A DNA stretch of 64,000 bases. Origin: Pseudomonas frederiksbergensis (GTDB lineage: Bacteria > Pseudomonadota > Gammaproteobacteria > Pseudomonadales > Pseudomonadaceae). The position numbers were made by a program, and so were the translations under genes. The notes under the pieces are model-generated. The model was given only the letters and a program-made list of their open reading frames with translations. It was not told where the DNA came from and ran no database searches. Shown one piece after another: positions 32,913 through 40,697 of this stretch; positions within the stretch are counted from its first letter, which is position 1, and every line of letters starts with the position of its first letter. The stretch spans positions 1 through 64,000 of the forward strand of contig NZ_MOBM01000039.1 of NCBI RefSeq assembly GCF_003732275.1, read 5' to 3'.

Positions 32913-33602
32913 TTAAAAATCGTCTTCGACCTGGCCGTCCTTGACCTTGAATTCGCGATTTTGCAGGTACGCATTGCGAATAAAGGTGTATTTGTCGCCG
33001 CTGACCAGCTTCTCGGCCGACAGCAGGTTGGCGCGGGCGTCGACGATGTTCAGGCCGAAGATCGAATTACGCACCGGCACATCGTGGATGTAGTGGTACG
33101 GGCCGGTATAGCCGTCGACATACTTGGAAGGCGCATCACGCAAGGTGCTTGGACCCAGCAGCGGCAGCATTATGTATGGGCCGCTACCCACGCCCCAGTA
33201 ACCGAGGGTCTGGCCGAAGTCTTCATCATTGCGATGCAGGCCCATCTGAGTGCCCACGTCGAAGAAGCCCAGCAGGCCGAAGGTGGTGTTGAAGATCAAA
33301 CGCGCGGTGTCGACGCCTGCCGCGGCGGGCTTGACCTGCAACACGTCGTTGGCGAGGTTGGTCACGTCACCGACGTTGCGGAACATGTTGTGGATGCCAT
33401 CTTCCAGAAACTGCGGCGTAACGAATTGATAGCCCTGAGCCAATGGCTTCAGTGCGTAAGTGTCGACAAAATCGTTGAACTTGTAGATCGGGCGGTTAAT
33501 GCTTTCCCAAGGATCTTCTTCCGTGGCAGCCTGAGCTGCAAACGGAACCAGCAACACACTGGCACACATACAAAGCTGAGCGAGTCGATTGCTCCAGCGC
33601 AT
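32913..33602 (-). CDS. mlaA: MlaA/VacJ outer-membrane lipid-asymmetry protein
   Basis: A 229-residue protein of the Mla pathway, which removes phospholipids from the outer leaflet of the outer membrane. The family start DPWESINRPIYKFND and the conserved RFIFNT-type (ARLIFNTTFGLLGFFDVG), GVGSGPYIMLPLLGPSTLRD blocks are present. ATG 33602 has AAGGAG eight bases upstream. E. coli MlaA is a lipoprotein, but this signal peptide ends AAQA with no Cys at +1 and no lipobox, so it probably uses signal peptidase I. An upstream start at 33755 is unlikely. Confidence 0.92.
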   Translation of the reverse strand: MRWSNRLAQLCMCASVLLVPFAAQAATEEDPWESINRPIYKFNDFVDTYALKPLAQGYQFVTPQFLEDGIHNMFRNVGDVTNLANDVLQVKPAAAGVDTARLIFNTTFGLLGFFDVGTQMGLHRNDEDFGQTLGYWGVGSGPYIMLPLLGPSTLRDAPSKYVDGYTGPYHYIHDVPVRNSIFGLNIVDARANLLSAEKLVSGDKYTFIRNAYLQNREFKVKDGQVEDDF

Positions 33603-33802
33603 AGAGAAACTCCTTGGATTGTACTGACGCGGGCGCTTGGCCCAGTCGCAAAGACCGCTAGTATATGACGGATAACCCGGTTTAGGCAGCATCGTGCGCG
33701 ACGGCCCCCGGATGACTCCTCCTGGCCGGGAGCGATTCACATCAGTGTCACTCAACTGTCACCGTCCACGAATAGCCTTGTTACTATTTCAAGGATGTTG
33801 AT

Positions 33803-34423
33803 ATGCCACGCGCCGAAACCTCGCCTCTCATCGCACCCAGCCTGACCGCTGTACTGTTCGGCCTCAGTGGATGCCTGGTGGATTTCGGCGCAAGCACTCG
33901 CCAAGCCGGCACACTGACTGCCGAGCATGCCGAAGTCACGCTCGGCGCTCTGGATAGCCTGTCCAGCCTGCAGCGCCAACAGATTCCTTGCGCCTGGCTC
34001 GATGAACTGCCCCCTGCCCTCAGCCACACTTTGGCTGCCGCACTCCCGGACTGGATCAAACCATCGCAATACCCGGCAACAATTAATCCATGGCCCGCGC
34101 CGAATGCCTGCTGGCAAGCGTTGATGGCGTTGAATGTCGAACGTCTGGACGGTTGCGTGCTGGTCAGCGGCGAACCGCGTCTTCTGCAATCGGGCCTGAA
34201 TGCCGGGTTGTGGACCATTGGCCTGGCGTCCTGCGGCTCGCTGTGCGGGCTGGCCCCAAGCGAATGGCAGGCCTTGAGTCAAAAGGAACGGGAACACCTG
34301 CGCGGCAAGGCGACAATGCAGTTGTTCGGCCTGGGTGTGCATTCGGTGATCGATCATCTGGGCGAACTCGACACCTGCCTCGCCGATATCAGCCTGCGCC
34401 GGCTCAAGGGCGAAAAGCCCTGA
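33803..34423 (+). CDS. PhnX-like HAD protein lacking the catalytic nucleophile
   Basis: A 206-residue HAD-fold protein whose ends resemble phosphonoacetaldehyde hydrolase (PhnX): N-terminal AVLFGLSGCLVDFGA against the PhnX pattern xVIFDWAGTTVDxGS, and C-terminal GLNAGLWTIGLASCG followed by a helical HSVIDHLGELDTCLADI like the PhnX end. The nucleophilic Asp is Gly here and the acid/base Thr region is altered, the Schiff-base cap Lys region is missing, and the chain is about 65 residues shorter. It is therefore probably a pseudoenzyme. It occupies the position of PA2801, so the degeneration is likely old and kept. Confidence 0.75.
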   Translation: MPRAETSPLIAPSLTAVLFGLSGCLVDFGASTRQAGTLTAEHAEVTLGALDSLSSLQRQQIPCAWLDELPPALSHTLAAALPDWIKPSQYPATINPWPAPNACWQALMALNVERLDGCVLVSGEPRLLQSGLNAGLWTIGLASCGSLCGLAPSEWQALSQKEREHLRGKATMQLFGLGVHSVIDHLGELDTCLADISLRRLKGEKP

Positions 34424-34533
34424 CCGAGATCATGCAGGTTGCGCGCGAGTGGATTAATCTAAAGGTCAAGCCATAGACCTTTGGCGCGCCGCTGCGGTCT
34501 ATGCCAGTGCCTATCGATAAAAGGAAGAACGCC

Positions 34534-34797
34534 ATGCCTGCCCGCGAACTGCAAGAACAGCTCAACAAACTGCGCGAGCAATTGGAACAGAATCCACCGC
34601 TGACTGAATCCGAGCGCGAAGACCTGCACGCGCTGATGCAACAGATCGAACTCGAGCTTGAACTCGAAACCAAAACCCAGGACACCAACCTCGCCGACAA
34701 TGTGAATCTGGCCGTCGAGCGCTTCGAACTTGAACACCCGACCCTTGCCGGCACCTTGCGCAACATCGTACAAGCCTTGGGCAACATGGGGATCTGA
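34534..34797 (+). CDS. DUF4404 family protein
   Basis: An 87-residue protein, almost entirely helical and rich in Glu, Gln and Leu with a coiled-coil pattern (residues 3-55: ELQEQLNKLREQLEQNPPLT, then LHALMQQIELELELETK), ending in a conserved-looking FELEHPTLAGTLRNIVQALGNMGI-type segment (ends GNMGI). This is the DUF4404 pattern; the function is unknown. I use ATG 34534, preceded by AAGGAAGAACGCC; the in-frame ATG at 34501 lacks a site. Confidence 0.82.
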   Translation: MPARELQEQLNKLREQLEQNPPLTESEREDLHALMQQIELELELETKTQDTNLADNVNLAVERFELEHPTLAGTLRNIVQALGNMGI

Positions 34798-34810
34798 ACC
34801 CGCCAGATGC

Positions 34811-34844
34811 AAAAAAGCCCCGCTATCGATAGCGGGGCTTTTTC
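34811..34844 (+). terminator. Rho-independent terminator
   Basis: AAAAAAGCCCCGCTATC / GATAGCGGGGCTTTTT, perfect stem and T run after the DUF4404 gene; symmetrical enough to work both ways. Confidence 0.92.
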
Positions 34845-34871
34845 ATATCTGGGATTTGTAAATGCAATCCC

Positions 34872-34962
34872 TTGTGGGAGCGAGCCTGCTCGCGATGGCT
34901 GAGTGTCAGTCAACATCACTGTTGAATGTGCTGGACTCATCGCGAGCAGGCTCGCTCCCACA
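34872..34962. repeat. REPIN (two REP elements in inverted orientation)
   Basis: REP copies at 34873-34898 and 34938-34962 are near-exact inverted repeats with a 39-bp spacer. They sit between the DUF4404 terminator and the convergent end of queF. Confidence 0.88.
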
Positions 34963-34970
34963 TTGGTTCG

Positions 34971-35801
34971 TCATTGACGGACCAGGCGATGGTTCGGCAG
35001 TTGCACTTCTTCAGTACTGCGATACGGGTTGATGTCCAACCCGCCGCGACGCACATACCGGGCATACACCGTCAGTTTCTCTGGTTTCAGCAACCGTTGC
35101 AGGTCGAGGAAAATCCGCTCCACACACTGCTCATGGAAGTCCGAGTGCTGGCGGAAGCTCACGATGTATTCCAGCAAACTCGCATGGTCCAGCGCCGCGC
35201 CGCGATACTCCACCGCTACGCTGCCCCAATCCGGCTGACTGGTGACCGGGCAGTTGGATTTGAGCAAATGGCTGTGTACGCACTCTTCAACAATGAGCGA
35301 CTCATCGCACCGCAGCAGTTCCGGACGCGGATGCTCATAGTTGCTGACGCTGATGTCCAGGTCATCGATGCACACACCCGGCAACGCCACGACGCCTTCT
35401 GCCTCAACATCTTTCAAGCTGCGAATCCGCACGCCCACCGGTTTGCCGGCAGCGGCCGAGAGGTCTTTCGCCAGTGTCGCTTCAAGGCTTGCGGTGTCGG
35501 CAAACGCTGTTTGGTTCAGCGAGTTGAGGTACAGCTTGAACGACTTCGATTCGATGATGTTCGGCGAATCCGCCGGAATGCTGAATTCGCCAATCGCCAC
35601 CACAGGCTTGCCGGATGGCAACAGCCACGACAGTTCGAAGCAGTTCCAGAAGTCCACGCCCTTGTACGGCAGGGTTTCAGCCGTCAGGCCCAGCTCGGCC
35701 CATTTCGCGGTGCGCGGGATCGGGAACAGCAAGGACGGCGTGTAGGTGGCGATGTATTCGCTGGATTTGCCCAGCGGCGAATGTTCGGCTGCGGGATGCA
35801 T
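34971..35801 (-). CDS. queF: NADPH-dependent preQ0 reductase QueF
   Basis: A 276-residue enzyme of queuosine synthesis that reduces 7-cyano-7-deazaguanine to preQ1. It is of the long bimodular (YqcD-like) class. The thioimide-forming Cys184 and Asp191 lie in KSNCPVTSQPDW, the QueF signature ESKSFKLYLNS near 84-94 and the FHEQCVERI segment are present. Position next to the cupredoxin and copRS matches PA2806. Confidence 0.95.
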   Translation of the reverse strand: MHPAAEHSPLGKSSEYIATYTPSLLFPIPRTAKWAELGLTAETLPYKGVDFWNCFELSWLLPSGKPVVAIGEFSIPADSPNIIESKSFKLYLNSLNQTAFADTASLEATLAKDLSAAAGKPVGVRIRSLKDVEAEGVVALPGVCIDDLDISVSNYEHPRPELLRCDESLIVEECVHSHLLKSNCPVTSQPDWGSVAVEYRGAALDHASLLEYIVSFRQHSDFHEQCVERIFLDLQRLLKPEKLTVYARYVRRGGLDINPYRSTEEVQLPNHRLVRQ

Positions 35802-35862
35802 GGCGGAAACCTGACTGAAGAATCAGCGGATTCTACCAGCCTTTGCTCCCGCCTTTGAGTGC

Positions 35863-36399
35863 TTACTGACTGACTGTCAATTTGCCGACCATGCCGGCCT
35901 GATAGTGACCGGGGATATTGCAGGCAAATTCCAGGTTGGTGGCCTTGGTGAACGTCCAGGTCAGCTCGGCGGTTTTACCCGGTTCCACCAGCACACTGTT
36001 CGGGTCATCGTGTTTCATGCCATGCCCTTCGGAAGAATGGTCCATTGCGGCCATGGAGCCGTGGTCCATGGCCTTCATGCCTGTAGGCATCAGCATGCCG
36101 CTTTGCTGCATCTGGAGCATTTCCTGCTGGTGCCGGGCATGCATCGCCGCGTCGCCGAGGTTGAATTCGTGCAGCAACTGGCCTTTATTCACCAGTACAA
36201 AGCGAACGGTCTCACCGGCCTTGATCTCGATGGCTTTCGGATCGAACGACATATCGCCCATTACCACTTCAACGCTACGGGTAGCCCGGGCGGCCGGGGC
36301 CGATTGACCGAAGTCGTAGGTATGCGCCGGCGAGGCCTCTAGCCCTACACTCAGTGTCAGCAAGCAAGCGGCCAACACCAGACGCTTTCGCAAAAACAT
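35863..36399 (-). CDS. Periplasmic cupredoxin of the copper regulon
   Basis: A 178-residue exported cupredoxin (signal peptide about 1-22). Copper ligands are His in LLHEFNLGD near 81 and the C-terminal FACNIPGHYQAGM Cys-His-Met loop near 158-168. The middle carries a Met/His-rich insert (MKAMDHGSMAAMDHSSEGHGMKHDD, roughly residues 108-132, quoted here only for its repeats MDHG and MDHS) like the copper-sponge repeats of CopA and CopB. It is divergent from copR with a candidate CopR box between them and corresponds to PA2807. Probably periplasmic Cu(I) storage or oxidation. Confidence 0.88.
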   Translation of the reverse strand: MFLRKRLVLAACLLTLSVGLEASPAHTYDFGQSAPAARATRSVEVVMGDMSFDPKAIEIKAGETVRFVLVNKGQLLHEFNLGDAAMHARHQQEMLQMQQSGMLMPTGMKAMDHGSMAAMDHSSEGHGMKHDDPNSVLVEPGKTAELTWTFTKATNLEFACNIPGHYQAGMVGKLTVSQ

Positions 36400-36476
36400 A
36401 GTCGCACTCCAACAAGATGAGGTTCAGCTTGTGGGAAACTCTAACCCGCGGGCTCTGCCAGCCACCTGACAGGCAG

Positions 36477-36492
36477 ATTACAACTTTGTCAG
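36477..36492 (+). promoter_or_regulatory. Candidate CopR box between the cupredoxin and copR
   Basis: ATTACAACTTTGTCAG lies 62 bp before copR and 78 bp from the divergent cupredoxin start. It matches the site upstream of copA at 12 of 16 positions. The surrounding CTGACA ... TTGTCAG gives extra dyad symmetry. Probably autoregulatory. Confidence 0.6.
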
Positions 36493-36553
36493 GTTGGCCT
36501 GTATCGCCGCCGCCCACGGTATAACGCACCTGTTCCAATTGCCCGAGCCGCCC

Positions 36554-37234
36554 ATGAAACTGCTGATTGTCGAAGACCAACCGAAAACTGGCCATTACCT
36601 GCGTCAGGGCCTGACCGAAGCCGGGTTCACCACCGAATTGGCGGCAGACGGCAGCACCGGCCAGCAACTGGCGTTGAGCGGCGATTACGCCTTGTTGATC
36701 CTCGATGTGATGCTGCCCGGTCGCGATGGCTGGCAAATTCTGCAAGCGGTGCGCGGCGCGGGCCTCGACACGCCGGTACTGTTTCTTACAGCGCGAGACG
36801 CGGTGGAGGACAGAGTCCACGGCCTGGAACTGGGTGCCGACGACTACCTGGTCAAACCGTTCGCCTTCTCCGAACTGCTCGCGCGGGTTCGTAGCCTGCT
36901 GCGGCGCGGCAGCACCACGCCTCAGGAAACCAGCCTGCAACTGGCCGACTTGCGCCTGGACCTGATCCGCCGCCGGGTCGAGCGCAACGGTCAGCGCATC
37001 GACTTGACCGCCAAGGAATTCGCCCTGCTGGAAATGCTCCTGCGGCGCCAAGGCGAAGTTCTGCCCAAATCGCTGATCGCTTCCCAAGTGTGGGACATGA
37101 ATTTCGACAGCGACACCAACGTTATCGAAGTGGCGATCCGTCGTTTGCGCCTGAAGATCGACGACGACTTTCCGAACAAATTGATCCACACCGTACGCGG
37201 CATGGGCTACGTCCTTGAAGAGCGCCCTGCCTGA
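36554..37234 (+). CDS. copR: Copper response regulator CopR
   Basis: A 226-residue OmpR/PhoB-family regulator. Receiver domain 1-115 with phosphoacceptor D51 (LLILDVMLPGRDG), T/S in LFLTARD near 80 and K near 102; winged-helix DNA-binding domain 125-226 with the VIEVAIRRLRLKIDD recognition helix. The heavy-metal (CopR/CusR) subclass is shown by sequence and by the sensor kinase that follows with a one-base overlap (TGATG). Start ATG 36554; upstream in-frame codons lack a ribosome-binding site. Confidence 0.94.
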   Translation: MKLLIVEDQPKTGHYLRQGLTEAGFTTELAADGSTGQQLALSGDYALLILDVMLPGRDGWQILQAVRGAGLDTPVLFLTARDAVEDRVHGLELGADDYLVKPFAFSELLARVRSLLRRGSTTPQETSLQLADLRLDLIRRRVERNGQRIDLTAKEFALLEMLLRRQGEVLPKSLIASQVWDMNFDSDTNVIEVAIRRLRLKIDDDFPNKLIHTVRGMGYVLEERPA

Positions 37235-38583
37235 TGCGCCGGCTCTCACTAAGCAATCGTCTGGCGCTGCTGTTCGCAGCTTGCACTGCCGTGGTGTCGT
37301 TGTTCGCCGGGGTGTTGTTCAGCCGCGCCAGCGAGGCGCACTTTGTCGAATTGGACCAGCAGTTGCTGGATGGCAAGCTGATTGGCTTGCGCCGGGCGCT
37401 GGATGACATCCAGTCCAGCGAAACCGAGTCCAAACTGGCCGATGAGTTGAGCCGACAAGCCGATCTTTCGCTGCGCATCATCGGCAGCGACGGCCAACGC
37501 TTGTACGACAGCTCGGACCGTTTACCCAAAGACTTGCCGCGCCAGCCTGGCCTGTCGACAGTGAGCGACGACGGCACCGACTACCGCGTCCTGAATGCGC
37601 CGCTGTTCCTCGATAAACCCGACTCACCGCAACTGACCCTGCTGCTGGACATCACCCATCACCAACACTTTTTGCAACGCATGCAGCACTTGATTTGGCT
37701 GACGGTCGGCTTGTCGGCGTTGGCCACCGCCCTGCTCGGTGCCTGGGCGGCGCGCAGTGGTTTGCGCCCGCTGCGACGCATGAGTGCGGTTGCCAGCGGC
37801 GTGTCGGGGCAATCGCTCAACGCGCGCCTGCCGGAAGCAGGCATGCCGCCAGAACTCGCGGAAATGGCCCACAGCTTCAACGCCATGCTCGGACGCCTTG
37901 ACGACTCTTTTCAGCGGCTTTCGGCGTTTTCCGCCGACATCGCCCATGAACTGCGCACACCGCTGTCAAACCTGCTGACCCACACCCAGGTCACCCTCAC
38001 CCGCCCTCGCCCAATCGAGGATTACCGCGAGGCGCTGCACAGCAACCTCGAAGAACTGCAATGGATGGCGCAACTGGTTAACGACATGTTGTACCTGGCC
38101 AAGGCCGACCACGGCTTGCTGATGCCCAAGCGCGAACCGCTGGAACTGGCGGAAGAAGCCGATGTGCTGCTGGAGTTCTTTGCACCGCTGGCCGAGGACG
38201 CTCAGGTGAAGTTGAGTCGTGACGGCAGCGCGCGCATGCAGGGCGACCGCAGCATGTTGCGTCGGGCGCTGTCCAATTTGCTGGACAATGCGTTGCGGTT
38301 TACCCCGGCCAATGGCGAGGTGCGGGTAAAGATTATCGAGCAGCCGACAAGCTTGAGCCTGACTGTTGAAAACAGTGGTGAAGGGATTTCTGAAGACTTG
38401 TTGCCGCGTTTGTTTGACCGTTTCTACCGGGCAGACCCGGCGCGTCGTGAAGGCAGCAGTGAGCACGCGGGATTGGGATTGGCGATTACCCGGTCGATCA
38501 TCCGTGCCCATGGCGGGCAGATTCGTTGCGAATCGGATAACGGATGGACGCGGTTTGTGATTGAGTTGCCGAAGGGGGATTGA
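37234..38583 (+). CDS. copS: Copper sensor histidine kinase CopS
   Basis: A 449-residue inner-membrane kinase that senses periplasmic copper and phosphorylates CopR. Two transmembrane helices (about 9-30 and 147-168) flank the periplasmic sensor; HAMP about 170-225; H-box SADIAHELRTPLS near 236-248 with the phospho-His; N-box NLLDNALRF near 350 and the G-boxes ENSGEGIS and GSSEHAGLGLAI. All ATPase motifs are intact. Its stop is followed within 20 bp by a REPIN. Confidence 0.94.
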   Translation: MRRLSLSNRLALLFAACTAVVSLFAGVLFSRASEAHFVELDQQLLDGKLIGLRRALDDIQSSETESKLADELSRQADLSLRIIGSDGQRLYDSSDRLPKDLPRQPGLSTVSDDGTDYRVLNAPLFLDKPDSPQLTLLLDITHHQHFLQRMQHLIWLTVGLSALATALLGAWAARSGLRPLRRMSAVASGVSGQSLNARLPEAGMPPELAEMAHSFNAMLGRLDDSFQRLSAFSADIAHELRTPLSNLLTHTQVTLTRPRPIEDYREALHSNLEELQWMAQLVNDMLYLAKADHGLLMPKREPLELAEEADVLLEFFAPLAEDAQVKLSRDGSARMQGDRSMLRRALSNLLDNALRFTPANGEVRVKIIEQPTSLSLTVENSGEGISEDLLPRLFDRFYRADPARREGSSEHAGLGLAITRSIIRAHGGQIRCESDNGWTRFVIELPKGD

Positions 38584-38600
38584 GGGCAGCAGGGCCGGCC

Positions 38601-38676
38601 CCATCGCGAGCAGGCTCGCTCCCACATTGGACCTGAGTCAGCTCGGAAAATGTGGGAGCGAGCCTGCTCGCGATGG
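38601..38676. repeat. REPIN after copS
   Basis: Two REP elements (38601-38626 and 38651-38676) in inverted orientation with a 24-bp spacer, between the convergent copS and lolE. Confidence 0.9.
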
Positions 38677-38688
38677 GGGTGTAAAAGG

Positions 38689-39933
38689 TTACGAATACCG
38701 CAATGCCGTAGCCGGCTCGACTTTCGCCGCCCGCCACGCCGGATACACCGTCGCCAAAAAGCTCATGATGAAACCGGCGGAACAGATCAACAACACATCC
38801 GCGCCCTGCAGCTCCGACGGCAAGTTACTGACAAAGTACACATCGGAACTGAAGATGTGCTGCCCGCTGACCCGCTCCATCCAGCCCACCAGTTCACTGA
38901 CGTTCAGCGCTGCGATCACGCCCAGCACGCCGCCAATCAAGGTGCCGACAACCCCGATCACCGTACCCTGCACCATGAAGATCGCCATGATTTGCCGAGG
39001 TGTCGCGCCGATGGTGCGCAGGATCGCGATGTCCGCGCCCTTGTCGTTCACCACCATGATCAGGGTGGCGATGATGTTGAACGCCGCCACCGCGACGATC
39101 ATCAGCAACAGCAGGCCGATCATGGTTTTTTCCATTTTCATCGCGCTGAACAGACTGCCTTGGGTATGGGTCCAGTCGTCAGCCTTGTAGGCGGCGCCCA
39201 GGCCGGTCGCGATATCGCTCGACACTTGCGGCGCGGCGTACAGATCCTTCACCGCCAGGCGCACGCTCTGCACCTGATTCGGCTGCCAGTGTTGCATCTG
39301 CGCGGCATCGGCGACGTGGATCAGCGCCATGGAGCCGTCCAGCTCGGCGCCAACCTTGAACACGCCGACCACATTCAATCGCTGCATGCGTGGGGTAATC
39401 CCGCCCGGTGCAGTGCTGATTTCCGGCACGATCAGGGTGATCTTGTCGCCGACATTCAAGCGAAAGCGCCGAGCAGTGATCTCACCGATCACCACGCCAA
39501 ACTCGCCTGGCTTCAAGGCATCGAGACGCCCCTGAACAATGTGCTTGGCAACAATCGACACCTTGCCTTCCAGCGCCGGGTCGACACCGCTGACCTGGAT
39601 CGGCTGCATCGTGCCCTTGTAGGACAGCATGCCTTCCATTTCGGTGAACGGCACCGCCGCCGTCACTTCAGGATTCTTCATCGCCGCGGCGGCCACCGGC
39701 TGCCAATCGTCGATAGGGTTAACGCCGACGATGGTCGCGTGGGGCACCATGCCGAGGATGCGCGAGCTCATTTCGCGCTGGAAACCGTTCATCACCGACA
39801 GCACCACGATCATCGCCAGCACGCCCAGGGCGAGGCCGATCATCGAGGTCATCGAGATGAAGGAAACAAAGCGATTGCGGCGCTTGGCGCGGGTATAGCG
39901 CATGCCGATAAAGATCGATAACGGTCTGAACAT
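38689..39933 (-). CDS. lolE: Lipoprotein-releasing ABC transporter permease LolE
   Basis: A 414-residue inner-membrane permease of the LolCDE complex, which releases outer-membrane lipoproteins from the inner membrane to LolA. One N-terminal and three C-terminal transmembrane helices flank a large periplasmic domain. The N-terminus (RYTRAKRRNRFVSFISMTSMIGLALGV) is nearly the same as in the LolC paralogue encoded 0.8 kb away, marking an old tandem duplication. Start ATG 39933; an extension to 39972 is not needed. LolC and LolE names are assigned by order and could be swapped. Confidence 0.9.
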   Translation of the reverse strand: MFRPLSIFIGMRYTRAKRRNRFVSFISMTSMIGLALGVLAMIVVLSVMNGFQREMSSRILGMVPHATIVGVNPIDDWQPVAAAAMKNPEVTAAVPFTEMEGMLSYKGTMQPIQVSGVDPALEGKVSIVAKHIVQGRLDALKPGEFGVVIGEITARRFRLNVGDKITLIVPEISTAPGGITPRMQRLNVVGVFKVGAELDGSMALIHVADAAQMQHWQPNQVQSVRLAVKDLYAAPQVSSDIATGLGAAYKADDWTHTQGSLFSAMKMEKTMIGLLLLMIVAVAAFNIIATLIMVVNDKGADIAILRTIGATPRQIMAIFMVQGTVIGVVGTLIGGVLGVIAALNVSELVGWMERVSGQHIFSSDVYFVSNLPSELQGADVLLICSAGFIMSFLATVYPAWRAAKVEPATALRYS

Positions 39934-39944
39934 TCGCTGGGGCA

Positions 39945-39989
39945 CCGTATAAAAATAAAAGACCCGACGCACTGTTCAGTACGCCGGGT
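39945..39989 (-). terminator. Terminator-like hairpin between lolD and lolE
   Basis: On the minus strand ACCCG-CG-ACT pairs with AGT-CG-CGGGT (two mismatches, GAAC loop, 39962-39989) and is followed by CTTTTATTTTT. It would partly stop lolCD transcription before lolE. Confidence 0.6.
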
Positions 39990-39998
39990 TTCGGTCAA

Positions 39999-40697
39999 TC
40001 AGATGGGTGTCAGGTAACCTTCCTGCAAATGCAGGACGCGATCCATCTGGCGGGCCAGGTTCATGTCGTGGGTCACCACCAGGAACGCGGTGCGCATCGA
40101 GGTGCTGAGTTCCAGCATCAAATCCTGAATGCCTTGAGCGGTGTGGGAGTCGAGGTTGCCGGTCGGCTCGTCGAGCATCACCAGGCCCGGCTTGTTCACC
40201 AGGGCACGGGCAATGGCCACACGCTGGCGTTCGCCACCGGACAATTCCGCCGGTTTGTGCTCCAGACGATGACCCAGCCCTACCCGCTCCAGCAACGCCG
40301 TCGCACGCTGACGCGCTTCCGGGATCGCGGTTTTACCGATCAGCAACGGCATGCAGACGTTTTCCAGCGCGGTGAACTCAGGCAGCAAGTGGTGGAACTG
40401 GTAAACGAAACCCAGCGACCGATTGCGCAGCAGGCCACGGGCCTTTTCGTTCAGTGCCGAGAGCTCTTCACCGGCCAGCCAGACGCTGCCCTTGGTCGGC
40501 GTATCGAGGCCGCCCAGCAGGTTGAGCAAGGTACTTTTGCCCGAACCCGAGGTACCGACGATCGCCACGCGTTCACCTGGGTGCAACTCCAGTTGCAGAC
40601 CCGCCAGAACCTCTACCGATTCCGGGCCTTCCACGTAGGATTTGCCCAGGTTGCGGCAGCTCAAGATTGCTTTATCACTCATGCCCGACTCACTCAT
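39999..40697 (-). CDS. lolD: Lipoprotein-releasing ABC transporter ATPase LolD
   Basis: A 232-residue ATPase that drives LolCE. Walker A GTSGSGKST near 49, Q-loop FVYQFHHLLPEF, signature LSGGERQRVAIARAL near 148, Walker B VMLDEPTGN near 170, and H-loop VVTHD. The MacB/LolD subclass is recognisable from the PEFTALENV and FHHLLPE stretch. The ATG at 40697 has GGAGG nine bases upstream and overlaps the end of lolC by 8 bp, so translation is coupled; an internal ATG at 40682 is an alternative. Confidence 0.94.
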   Translation of the reverse strand: MSESGMSDKAILSCRNLGKSYVEGPESVEVLAGLQLELHPGERVAIVGTSGSGKSTLLNLLGGLDTPTKGSVWLAGEELSALNEKARGLLRNRSLGFVYQFHHLLPEFTALENVCMPLLIGKTAIPEARQRATALLERVGLGHRLEHKPAELSGGERQRVAIARALVNKPGLVMLDEPTGNLDSHTAQGIQDLMLELSTSMRTAFLVVTHDMNLARQMDRVLHLQEGYLTPI

